NCBI GenBank assembly: GCA_009733715.1
Contig: WMKJ01000038.1
Coordinates: forward strand, 42,676 to 106,675
Length of the DNA stretch: 64,000 nucleotides
Reading direction: 5' to 3'
From: Herpomyces periplanetae
Taxonomy: Eukaryota; Ascomycota; Laboulbeniomycetes; Herpomycetales; Herpomycetaceae
This document shows positions 21,108-31,663 of this stretch, piece after piece; the first letter of the stretch is position 1, and every line of letters starts with the position of its first letter. The translations under genes were made by a program, and so were the position numbers. Below the pieces are notes generated by a model. It had not been told where the DNA came from. It worked only from the letters and a program-made list of their open reading frames with translations, and searched no databases.

Positions 21108-22981
21108 ATGACACCAGTGCCAACAACCAGTCAAGAAAATTCAAGCTCTTTCAGCGGGTTTACCCTTGGAGAATTTTTGCCCGTACAATTAAACAGGGAT
21201 AGCGTAGGTTGGGGTATAATACGACTTTATCGCGACGCAAAAGGTGTCGAATGCACCGAAAATTCTTGGTCCAAAGACGAGCAACCCGAGACAAAGAACA
21301 AATATTGGGCAAACTCAAAACTTCAAAACTCCCCAAAATCTGGCCGTACTTTCAACAACAAAGAGCTTTCCCAATGTTCCATTCTCTGCGTTCTGGCCGT
21401 ACCTTCGTGTATGACATGGTCGGACTTTTTAGTGTTCGCCGGCGACGACGTGCGAATGGACGTCAGCCACTTTAGGCTACTTCGAACGAGTCGCCCAAAC
21501 AGATACATGGTATTAATGAAATTTCGGTCTCCTCAAAAAGCACAATGTTGGTATGAACAGTGGAATGGCCGTCAATTCGGTTGTAGCGCTGATGCGGAAC
21601 CGTGTTCCGTAGTATTCGTCAAATCCGTCACGTTTCAAACCTCCGACATCAGTCAAGGCGTCGTATCATTTCCTTCCATGGAAAATGATCCCTTTGTACC
21701 CTATTCCCAAGTTTCCTCAAGTGAAACCAGAACTTCATCATCATCATCATCAATGGGAGTTTTTTCCGTCGTTGAAATGCCAACCTGCCCCGTTTGCTTG
21801 GAGCGAATGGACGATTTATCCGGAATAATGACAATCCTTTGTCAACATGTATTTCATTGTGACTGCCTACGCAAATGGCGCGGTAGTGGATGCCCTGTGT
21901 GTAGGCATACTCATGAACAAAAAACTAAAACTAATCCAAAAGTGAGCAAGCCTTCATGTCATGCATGTGGCTTGACAGCGGATCTATGGATATGGTAAGT
22001 TAAATCGCCTTGATCAACCAGTCATTCCTTTACAAAAATACTTTCATACCTATTGTATACCTTAGTCCAATATCACGCTAATAACCGTTCAATCCTTTTT
22101 ACAGTTTACTCTGTGCCAACGTTGGATGTGGACGTTACAGCTCAGGTCATGCAATTGCGCATTATGAGGAAACCGGTCATGCTTTTGTAATGGATATCGT
22201 AACCCAGTATGTTTGGGATTACTCGGGTGATTGTTATGTGAATGATAATATTGACGAAAAACTTTCTACCGATTTATTCAACGTAACCTTGGATCAAACC
22301 ACTTCAAAATCTCAATGTTATACACGAGACACAAGTGAAATTGTTGAAATGTTAGCCCTCTTTGACCAATTAGACGACAAATTACAAGAAAGTACCGCTT
22401 CCTTGAACCCCAAGCATATCGAGTTATTTAGCCGTCAATTACAACGGCAACGCATATATTACGAAGATCAGCTTGCGCGCGCCAAAGAAAATGCTTGGGA
22501 ACTTTCAACGGAAAAAGAGGTAACCCTGAAAAAAATTGTCAAACTGGAAGCCCAGATATCGGAGATAAAGGGTTGCAGGGAAAAGACTGAAGACTCACTA
22601 TCCCAAACCCAACGTGAATTGGATAAATCCGAACGGAAAAGAAAAGCCGCCGACCTAAAATGGAGACAGTACGAGAGGGAGCTTTTGGAAGAAAAATCCC
22701 TAAATTCTGCACTAATGGGTAAGATTGTCTATTTGGATCAAAAGGTTCAGGAACTGTCCAAACGGGAGACTGAGCTAGAAAAAGAACGTGATGGCTTAAA
22801 GGAAGAAAATCGGGATTTGGCCTTTTTTATTAGTTCAAGGGATAAACTGGCACAAGAGGACATTGGGAATGATGTTGTCGAGGGTTTTCTTCGTGTAGGC
22901 CATCCCCAAGATTCTTCAATCTTGCATTCTTCTACTCCCCCCGCATCCCAAAAGCGCCGAAATCGAAAACGTCGTACTTGA
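21108..22981 (+). CDS. ETP1: BRAP2-type RING/UBP zinc-finger ubiquitin ligase, Etp1-like
   Basis: Homologue of human BRAP2 and yeast Etp1, a cytoplasmic ubiquitin-binding E3. Exons are 21108-21994 and 22105-22981 (587 aa). The 110-nt intron starts GTAAGT and ends TTTACAG; the join creates a zinc-ligand Cys in L-W-I-C-L-L-C. Domains in order are an N-terminal RRM-like region (about 103-190; F-L-V-F-A-G-D-D, Y-M-V-L-M-K-F) and a RING finger (227-268, C-P-V-C-L-E-R ending G-C-P-V-C-R). A UBP zinc finger follows (about 284-345; C-H-A-C-G, C-G-R-Y, H-A-I-A-H-Y, H-A-F-V). A long coiled coil (about 400-540) ends the folded part, with a basic K-R-R-N-R-K-R-R tail. Domain order and length are typical. 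It converges on COG4 with 123 bp between stops. Confidence 0.96.
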
Positions 22982-23104
22982 ATATATCAACTCTCAGCAT
23001 TCTTGCTTGTCCGTGTCTACATGTTCGTGTGTATATGAGTAACTTGTAAATGTTTATGCATCTTCCATTTAGCAAAATGAACATTAGGGACATCGATTCC
23101 ATTG

Positions 23105-26100
23105 TTAATCAGTATGAGGCATTAGAGCACGAACTCTACGACGTTCATTTGAATCAAGGGCCCATGATTTTTGTGCGCCAGGAAGGCAAGAAGAACGAAC
23201 ATTATCTGTCAAAGATGATGGTGACATAGACTCAAGTTCATTCCATTCTTCACTGTCCATACTAAGTATTAACAGCATTTGCTGGCATCTTGCAAATGCG
23301 GCGTGAATAGCTAAACGCATAGCGTAAACTATGTCAAAATAGTAATCTGTTAACGAGTACATATTTGAGTTTGCCTTATTATCAGTATAGTGATTAGTGC
23401 ACGCCGAAAGGGTATCGTGGATCGGCGATTTGTTGACGGGCATGTGTAGCGTGGAATCAAGTTGATGTGTATCCGAAGCTAAACTAACAAGGTTTCGAAT
23501 AAACAAATCAAGTTTCAGTTCCAACAAGGCCGTCTCGTAAGATGATATATCCTTCATAAGCCAAATACGATGTTCAATGTAACCTGCCAGATATGATGCT
23601 GTAGTCAAAATTATTCGATGAGCTGGGGGTAAGTAAGATGGCATTGGCGATAGTGTCGACGATGACGAGCTAACCAAGTGCAGGGATCGAGCCGCATGGC
23701 CCGAAAGTGACGTTAGACAAGTTAACACCGCCGGTGGCATAAGACGCAATACGGGTAAAAGTAGTGCATTTAAACGCGGCAAAAAACGTTGTTTCACGTA
23801 ATTAAGACAGGGTGACGATTGGCTCGATGTCCATGCATGTTCCCCCGTACTCTCACTCTGCAAAGGTTCATGGTGTTGATTCCGCTCGGGAAATATTAGC
23901 CCAGTTGAATGACCAAGAAGAATCCTTAGGGCTGGTTTAACACGAATATTAAACAGAACTGAGATACTTTCATCTATCAACGCGCTAACCTTGGCCGAGA
24001 ATGTACTTATAAAATGGACTAAATCATGATAAACTACGATTGCATCAGAAAAATCGTCGCCCTCATGAACTTTTGGTAATACTTCGCCCATATCATCAGC
24101 CGTATTAAAAGGAAAAAGTGTCTGTAAGGCTAAAGGAATCTCCTGTGACAGTGTAACTTGGGGTGAAGGTAAGACTGTTGTTGTGTCACAAGATGAAATA
24201 AAAATTCGTATCATGTAGACAATAGTAGCATCGAGATTGTTGATCAACAAGATATAGTCAAAATGATTTGGGGTGAGGAACGTAAATCTCATGTTAAGAA
24301 AAAGCGATTTAGATGATGAATTATGCAATGAAGAACTATAAGTTTTCGACCTGGATAATGGATCTCGATAATCCGGAAAAGGTGGATGTTGAAGAGACTG
24401 TCTCTCGTATGAAAGTCGCTTTTGAATCGTGGCAATAAAATCAGAGAGTAGAATCCGCGAAACGTTAAAAATAGAATTTTTGAAAAACTTGTACTGCCCC
24501 GTCACTAGACTCTTCGTCACAATTTTATCAATAATATACATTATATCATCGATAATTGAACTGATAAAGGGTTGAGAGGGTAAGGGAACTTGCTTAAGTG
24601 CTAAACATTCCATATGCATGCTAAGATCTGCTTCATCATGTTCATTCATTTCATTAGATTGCAAGTCACTGTCATGCATAAAACTTGACCGTGAGCTACG
24701 AGTACTGACGTTATTATCCTCAGTAAACATCACGTTGACCCGACTATTGCATGTAGAAATAAACGTATTAATTTGTCGTATAAGATTAACCGGAATTTCT
24801 TCCAAGTAGAATGCTTTTTCAATGGTTCCACGGGTCAAACACGAAATGAATTGGTTGAAAGGTTCAAAAATATTCACCATGATCTTATCCTGAAACGTAG
24901 AATCTTGAATGAATCGTGGGACATTTACGCCCTTGGAGGGAAGTGAAGAGGTAGGTTGATCAATCCTTTTAGACACAAAACGTGTGTAGATTGACCATTG
25001 ACCCAAAATGATAATCATTTCATTAAAGATTAAGTCAACAATTTTTAAGTCAATTAACTCCGCATCACCAGCTAACACCTTTTTTCCTGACATTGTATCA
25101 GGTAACGGGGTACTCATTTTACCGCTAGCCTTAGCACCAAGGCTTGTAGTTGACACTGAAATGTTGCCCGGAGCAGGTACCTTTAAAATTTTGAGAAGAT
25201 ATGGAAAACTGTACGATTTAAGTTCAAGGGATTTGCGTAAAATATCACGATATTCAAACCAATTTTCAACAAGTAAACCTGCTTGAATATCGACGTCTCT
25301 TTGAATTCGTTGAATAACGTAGACAATCATATCGCGACCGTAATACTGCTCAATTAAACTTTCATGGGAGTTAATAAGATTCATTACATGTTCGAATAAG
25401 CTAGATAAAAGGCACACGTATACGGATTCCCGGGTGAAAGTGTTGTCATCTTTGAGCTTATTGTCGACGAGAGAAAAATTTTTTCGGGCTCGAGCGACAA
25501 TGCCGCGCGAAACGTATTCAGAGTAGGCTTGAATGCCTCGTTCATCGCATCCGATTAAGGGAAACAATTTGAAAAAACGACTAACGCCAATACCATCCTC
25601 CTTAGCTGCAGCCGTTCGGAATTGTTCAAGGAAGATATCGCAAAGAGAATTTTGCGCAGTCTTTAAGCTAACACTTGGCTTGTCAGGAAGATTTGCCGTA
25701 GGTATCATTTTTTGGCAAAATTCACTGTCAATCAACTCAAATGGAATATTTCGTGTACGATAAATATAATTAGCAGCGGCCTCCCAGTCATGAACTGTTT
25801 CCATGCAGCCATATGCACCCATGATACATGCTTTAAGCTCGATAACGCGATTAACGGCTTCAAGTGCAGTATAAACGTTATCACATTCCTTGATTAAACG
25901 TCGAACTCGCGCTAGTAAACCTTGAGCAGATTTAGCTGATTCATCAACGAGTAATTTCTGAACTTTACGAGCTTCATCTCTTTCACGTTTAATAGCCGTA
26001 TATATTTTTGTACAATCCGCTGTTAACGTATTAACTTGCATTAAGTTTCCCGAAGCCAAAGTCGATGACACTGATACACTGTCATGGCCATTAAAAACAT

Positions 26101-26284
26101 TAGCTTGTGAACGAAGTGAATCGTTCAATCGCCAACTTGAAAATTCCGTGATGAATCCATTCAACCGTTGGCCTACTAGGCTTTTACTCTCACGAAGATC
26201 TTTTAGGCATTTAAAAACATCTTGAATGGATTTTGCATTGTATAAATCATGACTTCTAGATTTGACATTTGCAACGTGGCTCAT
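23105..26284 (-). CDS. COG4: COG complex subunit 4
   Basis: Lobe-A subunit of the conserved oligomeric Golgi tether, needed for retrograde vesicle capture at the Golgi. A single 1059-aa exon. The N-terminal part is a coiled coil of the COG type (K-I-Y-T-A-I-K-R-E-R-D-E-A and following). The family block R-F-F-K-L-F-P-L-I-G lies around residue 240, followed by Y-S-E-Y-V-S-R-G-I and later Y-Y-G-R-D-M-I-V-Y. These match COG4 rather than COG6 or COG8. It is longer than human COG4 (785 aa) because of Ser-rich inserts, for example S-R-S-S-R-S-S-F near 535 and around 860-890. The first ATG is followed directly by the coiled-coil region. It is divergent from the RNase III gene with a 512-bp shared promoter holding two CACGTG sites. 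SEC22, in the same window, acts in the same ER-Golgi traffic. Confidence 0.93.
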   Translation of the reverse strand: MSHVANVKSRSHDLYNAKSIQDVFKCLKDLRESKSLVGQRLNGFITEFSSWRLNDSLRSQANVFNGHDSVSVSSTLASGNLMQVNTLTADCTKIYTAIKRERDEARKVQKLLVDESAKSAQGLLARVRRLIKECDNVYTALEAVNRVIELKACIMGAYGCMETVHDWEAAANYIYRTRNIPFELIDSEFCQKMIPTANLPDKPSVSLKTAQNSLCDIFLEQFRTAAAKEDGIGVSRFFKLFPLIGCDERGIQAYSEYVSRGIVARARKNFSLVDNKLKDDNTFTRESVYVCLLSSLFEHVMNLINSHESLIEQYYGRDMIVYVIQRIQRDVDIQAGLLVENWFEYRDILRKSLELKSYSFPYLLKILKVPAPGNISVSTTSLGAKASGKMSTPLPDTMSGKKVLAGDAELIDLKIVDLIFNEMIIILGQWSIYTRFVSKRIDQPTSSLPSKGVNVPRFIQDSTFQDKIMVNIFEPFNQFISCLTRGTIEKAFYLEEIPVNLIRQINTFISTCNSRVNVMFTEDNNVSTRSSRSSFMHDSDLQSNEMNEHDEADLSMHMECLALKQVPLPSQPFISSIIDDIMYIIDKIVTKSLVTGQYKFFKNSIFNVSRILLSDFIATIQKRLSYERQSLQHPPFPDYRDPLSRSKTYSSSLHNSSSKSLFLNMRFTFLTPNHFDYILLINNLDATIVYMIRIFISSCDTTTVLPSPQVTLSQEIPLALQTLFPFNTADDMGEVLPKVHEGDDFSDAIVVYHDLVHFISTFSAKVSALIDESISVLFNIRVKPALRILLGHSTGLIFPERNQHHEPLQSESTGEHAWTSSQSSPCLNYVKQRFLPRLNALLLPVLRLMPPAVLTCLTSLSGHAARSLHLVSSSSSTLSPMPSYLPPAHRIILTTASYLAGYIEHRIWLMKDISSYETALLELKLDLFIRNLVSLASDTHQLDSTLHMPVNKSPIHDTLSACTNHYTDNKANSNMYSLTDYYFDIVYAMRLAIHAAFARCQQMLLILSMDSEEWNELESMSPSSLTDNVRSSCLPGAQKSWALDSNERRRVRALMPHTD

Positions 26285-26796
26285 TATCCCGAAGCGAGAA
26301 TATCACTTCATTGCACTATCCCAAGCTACTTACCGATGAATTGGATAATCGAACCTAATAAAATATAAACCAGAGAATTTACAAACACTATCAACTAAAA
26401 CTGTTAATTCAAACGCAAAATTAAATGTAAAACATTAACGCGAAGAAATGTAATTGTTCTGTGTTAAATCGCTTCCAAAACTTCAATCAAATTAAAACGC
26501 GTTCCATTTCCACGTGACATAAAATTCGGCACTCGGAACTATAATAGACCGTGAAAAGCACGTGAAAAAACGGGGAATTTTTGGGCGTCGATGGCGACGA
26601 CGACGATGGCGGAGTCTTGGAAATGCAAATGATTGTGGAGTGATGTGAAAAAATTTTTATTAATATAATCTGGGTATAATTTAAGAGTTTTGTTAATTGT
26701 GGTTAATGGTGTTTAATTGTGTAAGAATGGTGATGGTTATCGGATCAAAAGTTTGCGTGAAGTAAAGCGTTCATTTTTGCGAAGATATCCTTGAAA
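26285..26796. promoter_or_regulatory. Divergent promoter with two E-boxes, COG4 / RNase III
   Basis: The 512-bp shared upstream region of two divergent genes. CACGTG occurs at 26511-26516 and 26559-26564, 48 bp apart and close to the middle. Between the second site and RNase III is a GGCGACGACGACGATGGCGG stretch. Use by both genes is inference. Confidence 0.5.
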
Positions 26797-28083
26797 ATGA
26801 AGCCGTACCCTAATAGTGTACCGAACTTATCGTGTAAACAGCGCGAAAATACTCAAACTAACTCAAGTAGTTTAAACACTGGAAACAATTACTGTGTTGG
26901 TGGTGGGGAGAATTTAGTTTCACAAGATCATTCACCGCCTGCATACTCAACAGAAAGTCACTCGATGATTGACACCCGACTAAATGAAGAACATCTGAGA
27001 GATTTACTATACCTATTAGATTTAGTCTGCTTGAAACCACATATTAACGTTTCACATAACGCAAAAATTTTGGCACAACAATTGAAAACGGATTTGCTTG
27101 CTAGTAATGTGGCAATAAGAAATCTAAATGGTTCCAGTCTTACAGGAGACAGTACAACTGTCACGCTGAACCCGTTCTCGGAGGAGTACATCCGACGACT
27201 TTACGGTGATATTAATACTTTACCCAGTTTACCGGTAATAAATTCAAAAGATCTACTAGAAAGGGTTTTTACGCACAGATCCGCTTCCCCGATTCATTTG
27301 GGAAAAGAAGATAATCAAACTTACGAACCGTTGGAGTTCGTGGGGGATGCTTACTTAGAGTTAATCGCGACAAGATTTATTCACGCGAATTTTCCAAAGT
27401 GGCCAGTGGTTCGAAAATCTCAATTACGTGAATCCCTTGTGAAAAATGAAACTTTAACGGAATACGCTAAAGAGTATAATTTCATCGGTAAGATTCGGAT
27501 TGGTGGCATGCATTGTGGACTAGACAATGGAAAACAACCGGGGCGTAAGAAAGGTGAAAACGTACCATTAAAGAGTGATACAGGTGGACTTTCCAGTAAG
27601 GGCTGGATGAAAGTATTCGCAGATGTATTTGAAGCGTATATCGCGGCAATAATATTTGATGATCCATTTAACGGTTTTGGGATAACAGAACTATGGCTTT
27701 CTCAACTATTTTGGCGAACTATTCGTGCAAGAAATCTTGATTCAAATAGCACGCTACCAAGTAGGATTAATGAATCCGAACTTATGGGATGCAAGGCAAA
27801 GCTTCATTCTCGCCTACTTTATCCCGGATGTGAAGTTAAAATTCAATATCGTGATGAAGGACCTCCGGTTTACCTTCCGAACGGATCCGCTCAATTCACA
27901 ATTGGCGTCTACTTGACTGGTTGGGGCCACGATAATTTACGCTTGGCTGTAGGAACTGCCACGTCAAAGCAAAAGGCTGGATCAATTGCTGCGTTCAATG
28001 CGTTGACTGAAAAGACCGAGTTAATTGAACAATGTTATATCCGTAGACTAGAGTATGAACAGTTGGTAAAAGCGAAAAAGTGA
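26797..28083 (+). CDS. RNT1: Ribonuclease III (Rnt1/Pac1-like)
   Basis: Double-strand-specific endoribonuclease that, in yeasts, processes pre-rRNA, snRNA and snoRNA precursors in the nucleus. Single exon, 428 aa from the ATG at 26797. After a divergent N-terminal extension (1-130), the catalytic domain has T-H-R-S and the signature E-P-L-E-F-V-G-D-A-Y-L-E. Its metal ligands are Glu180 and Asp184, with Asp276 and Glu279 in A-D-V-F-E-A-Y-I-A-A. Between them sits a Lys/Gly-rich insert (about 235-265) not found in bacterial enzymes. A dsRNA-binding domain follows (about 332-410; it ends T-S-K-Q-K-A-G-S-I-A-A-F-N-A-L). All four acidic residues are intact, so activity is expected. One RNase III domain and one dsRBD match Rnt1/Pac1 and exclude Dicer. 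A mitochondrial MrpL3-type protein is less likely because the catalytic residues are complete. Confidence 0.93.
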   Translation: MKPYPNSVPNLSCKQRENTQTNSSSLNTGNNYCVGGGENLVSQDHSPPAYSTESHSMIDTRLNEEHLRDLLYLLDLVCLKPHINVSHNAKILAQQLKTDLLASNVAIRNLNGSSLTGDSTTVTLNPFSEEYIRRLYGDINTLPSLPVINSKDLLERVFTHRSASPIHLGKEDNQTYEPLEFVGDAYLELIATRFIHANFPKWPVVRKSQLRESLVKNETLTEYAKEYNFIGKIRIGGMHCGLDNGKQPGRKKGENVPLKSDTGGLSSKGWMKVFADVFEAYIAAIIFDDPFNGFGITELWLSQLFWRTIRARNLDSNSTLPSRINESELMGCKAKLHSRLLYPGCEVKIQYRDEGPPVYLPNGSAQFTIGVYLTGWGHDNLRLAVGTATSKQKAGSIAAFNALTEKTELIEQCYIRRLEYEQLVKAKK

Positions 28084-28452
28084 GACTGCACATTATCTGA
28101 CGGGAGTTAACGACGGCGCAGTCTATATAAACAAATTTCTAGGTCAGATTAACGCTACTGCTTAAGTTTTAGCGGCACATCGACCGAGTATGAGGATGAA
28201 TGCGTACGTACAAGACAATGAGAATGATGTATAAAAATAAAATGTCGTAACCGGTTTCGATGATTTTGTGCAACAGAAAACCTTATGCGCAGGATACACG
28301 CAGGCTCCAACGGAATAAAAGGACACGGGTTTATAGGTAAAAAAAATATACATGTCATCGAGTAACAAATATCAAATCATGAAGGCGAAATGGGAGAAGT
28401 TCTAGGAGGGAAAATAAGCTTGTAGAAATGAGAGTATAAGATAAGATGACGT
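28084..28452. other. Convergent spacer, RNase III / PHO88
   Basis: A 369-bp spacer between convergent stops. No motif or frame of note; presumed 3' untranslated sequence of both genes. Confidence 0.5.
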
Positions 28453-29269
28453 TTATTCTTCCTTAACTCCACCTCTGTGGGACTTTTCAGCCTCTTTAAT
28501 AGACTTCTTGCTCGTTTTAACGTCAGAGCTAGCCATACCGAAAAGGGAATTAGCAGATTTCCACGGCCTCTTCAGATCTCCTGTAGGATATAGCCCAAAT
28601 ATATGAATCTTTGCCAAATTACTCTCTAAAGCACTTTTAACCGGAAGGATAGACTGAATGAGCAAAGGATTTGTGTATTTGAAGTAAAAATGCATGACGA
28701 CCATCATGGCTACGCCCATGAATTGATTTTTTAGCAACTGTCGAAGTTGATTCATATCATACTCCATTACGGTGATGGTTACGGATTTTCCTTCATCTGC
28801 AGAGCCTAAGGCAGCCGGTTCGACATACTTGAGGATTGACAAATCTGAAAATACACGTTAACGTCAGAATTAAATAGAGTGATATATTAAATATGGTGGG
28901 GTAACACAAACCGTTTTTTTTGGTGATTTGAGTTCTAATGTAATAGTAAATTGCTAAAATTAAAAAATTTGATGCAACGTATAGGCCACGGACGCATTTT
29001 AAAGTAAAGGGATCGTTAAAGTTAATATGCTTCGAGACCTGCATCAAAACCCTTTATATGCCTTGTTCATCAATATTATACGACTGAACAGTACTGGATA
29101 AATGTGTAAGGGATAGGCTTGATGGTAAATATAATAACGTACAGGACTATAGCGAGATTTGTTCTAAAAGTGAATTGTTAGTAAGGAAGTTACAGGGAGA
29201 AAGTAGTATGTGACCAGTAAACAGGAGGGGGGATAGAAGGATTACTTACAATGCTGGATTTAATGCCAT
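28453..29269 (-). CDS. PHO88: Pho88/Snd3 ER membrane protein
   Basis: ER membrane protein of the SND targeting route (Snd3), also named for phosphate transport. Proposed exons on the minus strand are 29269-29250 (20 nt), 29163-29143 (21 nt), 29051-28912 and 28844-28453, giving 190 aa, very close to yeast Pho88 (188). Donors are GTAAGT, GTACGT and GTTTGT. The first intron ends with an ideal TTACTAAC branch and TTTTAG; the second ends AAAG, a less usual acceptor. The spliced start M-A-L-N-P-A-L-T-N-L-A-I-V-L leads into M-Q-V-S-K, as in the family. Then come N-F-N-D-P, V-R-G-L-Y-V-A-S-N, K-Y-V-E-P, Y-T-N-P-L-L-I-Q-S, L-E-S-N-L-A-K-I and G-D-L-K-R-P-W. Exons 3-4 are certain; exons 1-2 rest on splice signals plus N-terminal similarity. 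Confidence 0.93.
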
Positions 29270-29908
29270 GATGAAGACGATAGGCTTTAATCGCGTCGGC
29301 AGCAAGGCGAGATAGAATGAAAATTATGAGAAATTGCTAACTCCCAGGTAGGATGATAATGAATATTAGACCCTAATGGGAAGATACAAATAAATCAATG
29401 CTGCTATGCAGAGGACAGAAAAAATAAGCTTATAAGTTTGGAAACGGACGTATGAGCTGGGGATAAAGGCACAGATAATTTTTTTATAAAAACTGAATAA
29501 GGATAAAGGTTAGGAAGATAATAATTAGCATGCATGTATTAACGATAAAGGTTTGGTTTGAGCAAGAAAGCGTTTAGAGAGATATGATGATAAATTCACG
29601 ACAGCAAATCACTCTCTTCTAAGATTTAATATAGGTAGATAATAGGACATTAACCAGATGAAAGAGTTGACACATTTGACGAAATAAATGAAGAAGAGAA
29701 AAAATGTTGGTGGGTTAAAAGTAAAACTCCTTTTATTATTGCCAAATCTCTTCATCGCCCAACTACACCATCTGCTTAGTCAGACACGTGGACGGCAGCT
29801 GAGTAATCGGGCACGTGACGGATTTTATTTTGCATCGCGAGAATTTTTTGGAGTTTTTCGTCCATTGTTCACAGTTTAGTTGAATTTTTTTCTACATTCG
29901 TTTTTATC
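29270..29908. promoter_or_regulatory. Divergent promoter, PHO88 / IBA57, with two E-boxes
   Basis: CACGTG at 29785-29790 and 29812-29817, 27 bp apart and 90-125 bp before the IBA57 ATG. This is the best-placed E-box pair in the window. The PHO88 side is AT-rich and featureless. Confidence 0.5.
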
Positions 29909-31390
29909 ATGCAAAGTTTTTCTTCAAAATTATCATATTTGGTATCTACCGTCTCTTTATTGACGCGTTCTCATACGCGCTCATTATCCTCTTATCATAC
30001 TTCATCCATTCTTTTTTCTGTTTTACATAACCATTCTAAACCATCTTCAAGTACTTTATATTACACAAATCTTCCTAATCGTCGTTTAATCCTTATGTAT
30101 GGCCCTGATTCGGCATTCTTTCTTCATAGTTTATCTACAAATACAGTAAATGGTTCTACTTCTTTTCCCCATCATGGCTGGTACACCCTATTCTTAAACT
30201 CAAGAGGCCGTCTCCTCTACGATATCATTGTATACCCTGTTACGGACTTAAATTGGAAAAATTGGCTATCGGATTCATCCACAAAAATTCTTTCTGAATC
30301 ATCCTCTAGTTGGTCTTACACTTCCTCTTTAATCACAGATTCCCCTGCCTCGTCATTACCTACTTACGCATCCACTCGCTGGGCTTGTTTACTGGAACTT
30401 GATGCGTGCCAAGTCGATTCTTTCATTGCTCATGTTAACCGTTATAAATTGAGAAGCAAATTCTTTCTTCAAATCATGGATCCATCTGTCTTATCACCGT
30501 GGGTATTTTGGCTGCCTACTCTACCTTCTCTATCCTACAGCGATAATATTCTTCATTCGACATTTACTACTCGCCTTGATAAACTCATCGAATCCAACTT
30601 ACTCACACTACCTGATCCCCGCCTTTTTGGTCTATCATTTCGATTACTCGCATCCAATTCGTCGGATAAAATAAACAATTTAACTCTATCCAAACTTACG
30701 CCCATACTTCACGAATACTTTTCTAAAGTTCATTGTCTACCTGATACTGTAGACGTGACTGCTAAAAATGTCACACCAGCATACTATACATTGCATAGAT
30801 ACGTCAATGCTATACCCGAAGGTGCAGATGACTTGCCCCAGGGTAACTGTATTCCTCATGAATGTAACATGGACTATTTGGGTGCAATAGATTTCAAGAA
30901 AGGCTGTTACGTTGGTCAAGAACTTACAATTCGTACAGAGCATACAGGCGTTGTACGCAAGCGTTACTTGCCTTGCAAATTATCTATCAATTCACCCAAT
31001 TCTATGGGCGTGACATTGACAAATCATGTATCACATTCTCTGCGAGACTGGGAGCTGAAAAAGGCGGGATCACCGTCCCGATCTGTTGGAAAATGGATTA
31101 ACGGACCAGTATCCATTGCCCAAGATGATTGGGTAGGACTAGCTTTGTGCCGCCTAGAATATTTTGCCTCTGCACTTACGAACTCTGCAATTAATTCGGG
31201 TGATGCACATCCCAAAAATTTGAATGCTACTACCGATTTGCCAATATTAGTGCCACCTCGTGGTGCAGCGGAAACGAACATAATCTCGTCAATGCCCCTG
31301 AAGCATTATTGTGTTAAAGCATCCCCTCCATTATGGCTTCTCTCAAAGATGACCTCCAAGTTGTCTGCCCGAAATAAACCATACTCATGA
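29909..31390 (+). CDS. IBA57: Iba57, mitochondrial [4Fe-4S] assembly factor
   Basis: Folate-binding YgfZ/GcvT-family protein that, with Isa1 and Isa2, matures mitochondrial [4Fe-4S] clusters (aconitase, lipoate synthase, biotin synthase). Single exon, 493 aa. The Ser/Arg/Thr-rich N-terminus lacking acidic residues (about 1-45) looks like a mitochondrial presequence. The GcvT-like fold includes R-G-R-L-L-Y-D near residue 100 and the diagnostic K-G-C-Y-V-G-Q-E (331-338, with Cys333), followed by T-E-H-T-G-V-V-R-K-R. It is divergent from PHO88 and convergent with SEC22 (273 bp between stops). Slightly longer than the family average because of the Ser-rich N-terminal part. Confidence 0.95.
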   Translation: MQSFSSKLSYLVSTVSLLTRSHTRSLSSYHTSSILFSVLHNHSKPSSSTLYYTNLPNRRLILMYGPDSAFFLHSLSTNTVNGSTSFPHHGWYTLFLNSRGRLLYDIIVYPVTDLNWKNWLSDSSTKILSESSSSWSYTSSLITDSPASSLPTYASTRWACLLELDACQVDSFIAHVNRYKLRSKFFLQIMDPSVLSPWVFWLPTLPSLSYSDNILHSTFTTRLDKLIESNLLTLPDPRLFGLSFRLLASNSSDKINNLTLSKLTPILHEYFSKVHCLPDTVDVTAKNVTPAYYTLHRYVNAIPEGADDLPQGNCIPHECNMDYLGAIDFKKGCYVGQELTIRTEHTGVVRKRYLPCKLSINSPNSMGVTLTNHVSHSLRDWELKKAGSPSRSVGKWINGPVSIAQDDWVGLALCRLEYFASALTNSAINSGDAHPKNLNATTDLPILVPPRGAAETNIISSMPLKHYCVKASPPLWLLSKMTSKLSARNKPYS

Positions 31391-31663
31391 AGTGTAATGA
31401 ATTGAATTCCCACATCAACGAACAACGGGGGGAACAGTCATTCACTGGACAAAAAGGGTTAACATTTGACGTGAACATCGCCCACCCTAAACTACACAGA
31501 AAACAGATGTCCAAGTATAGGAGTCGGCGCCGTGGAGCATTCGAAATGGTAATGAATAGAATTGGGGAGAGAGTTTCTTCTTTGAGGATACTTTTGTTTG
31601 AAAAAGGTGTATGGAATAATCGTGAAAGGACTCGAACATTGGAGCTGGACAATTGAAACGAGT
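31391..31663. other. Convergent spacer, IBA57 / SEC22
   Basis: The 273-bp gap between convergent stops carries an incidental 90-aa plus-strand frame without domains. Presumed shared 3' region. Confidence 0.45.

Noticed and set aside
23105-26284. COG6 as identity of the large minus-strand gene
   Set aside because: The R-F-F-K-L-F-P-L-I-G and Y-S-E-Y blocks match COG4; the COG6 pattern is absent.
31387-31656. 89-aa plus-strand frame after IBA57
   Set aside because: Lies in the 3' spacer and overlaps the SEC22 end. Basic composition with no domain.
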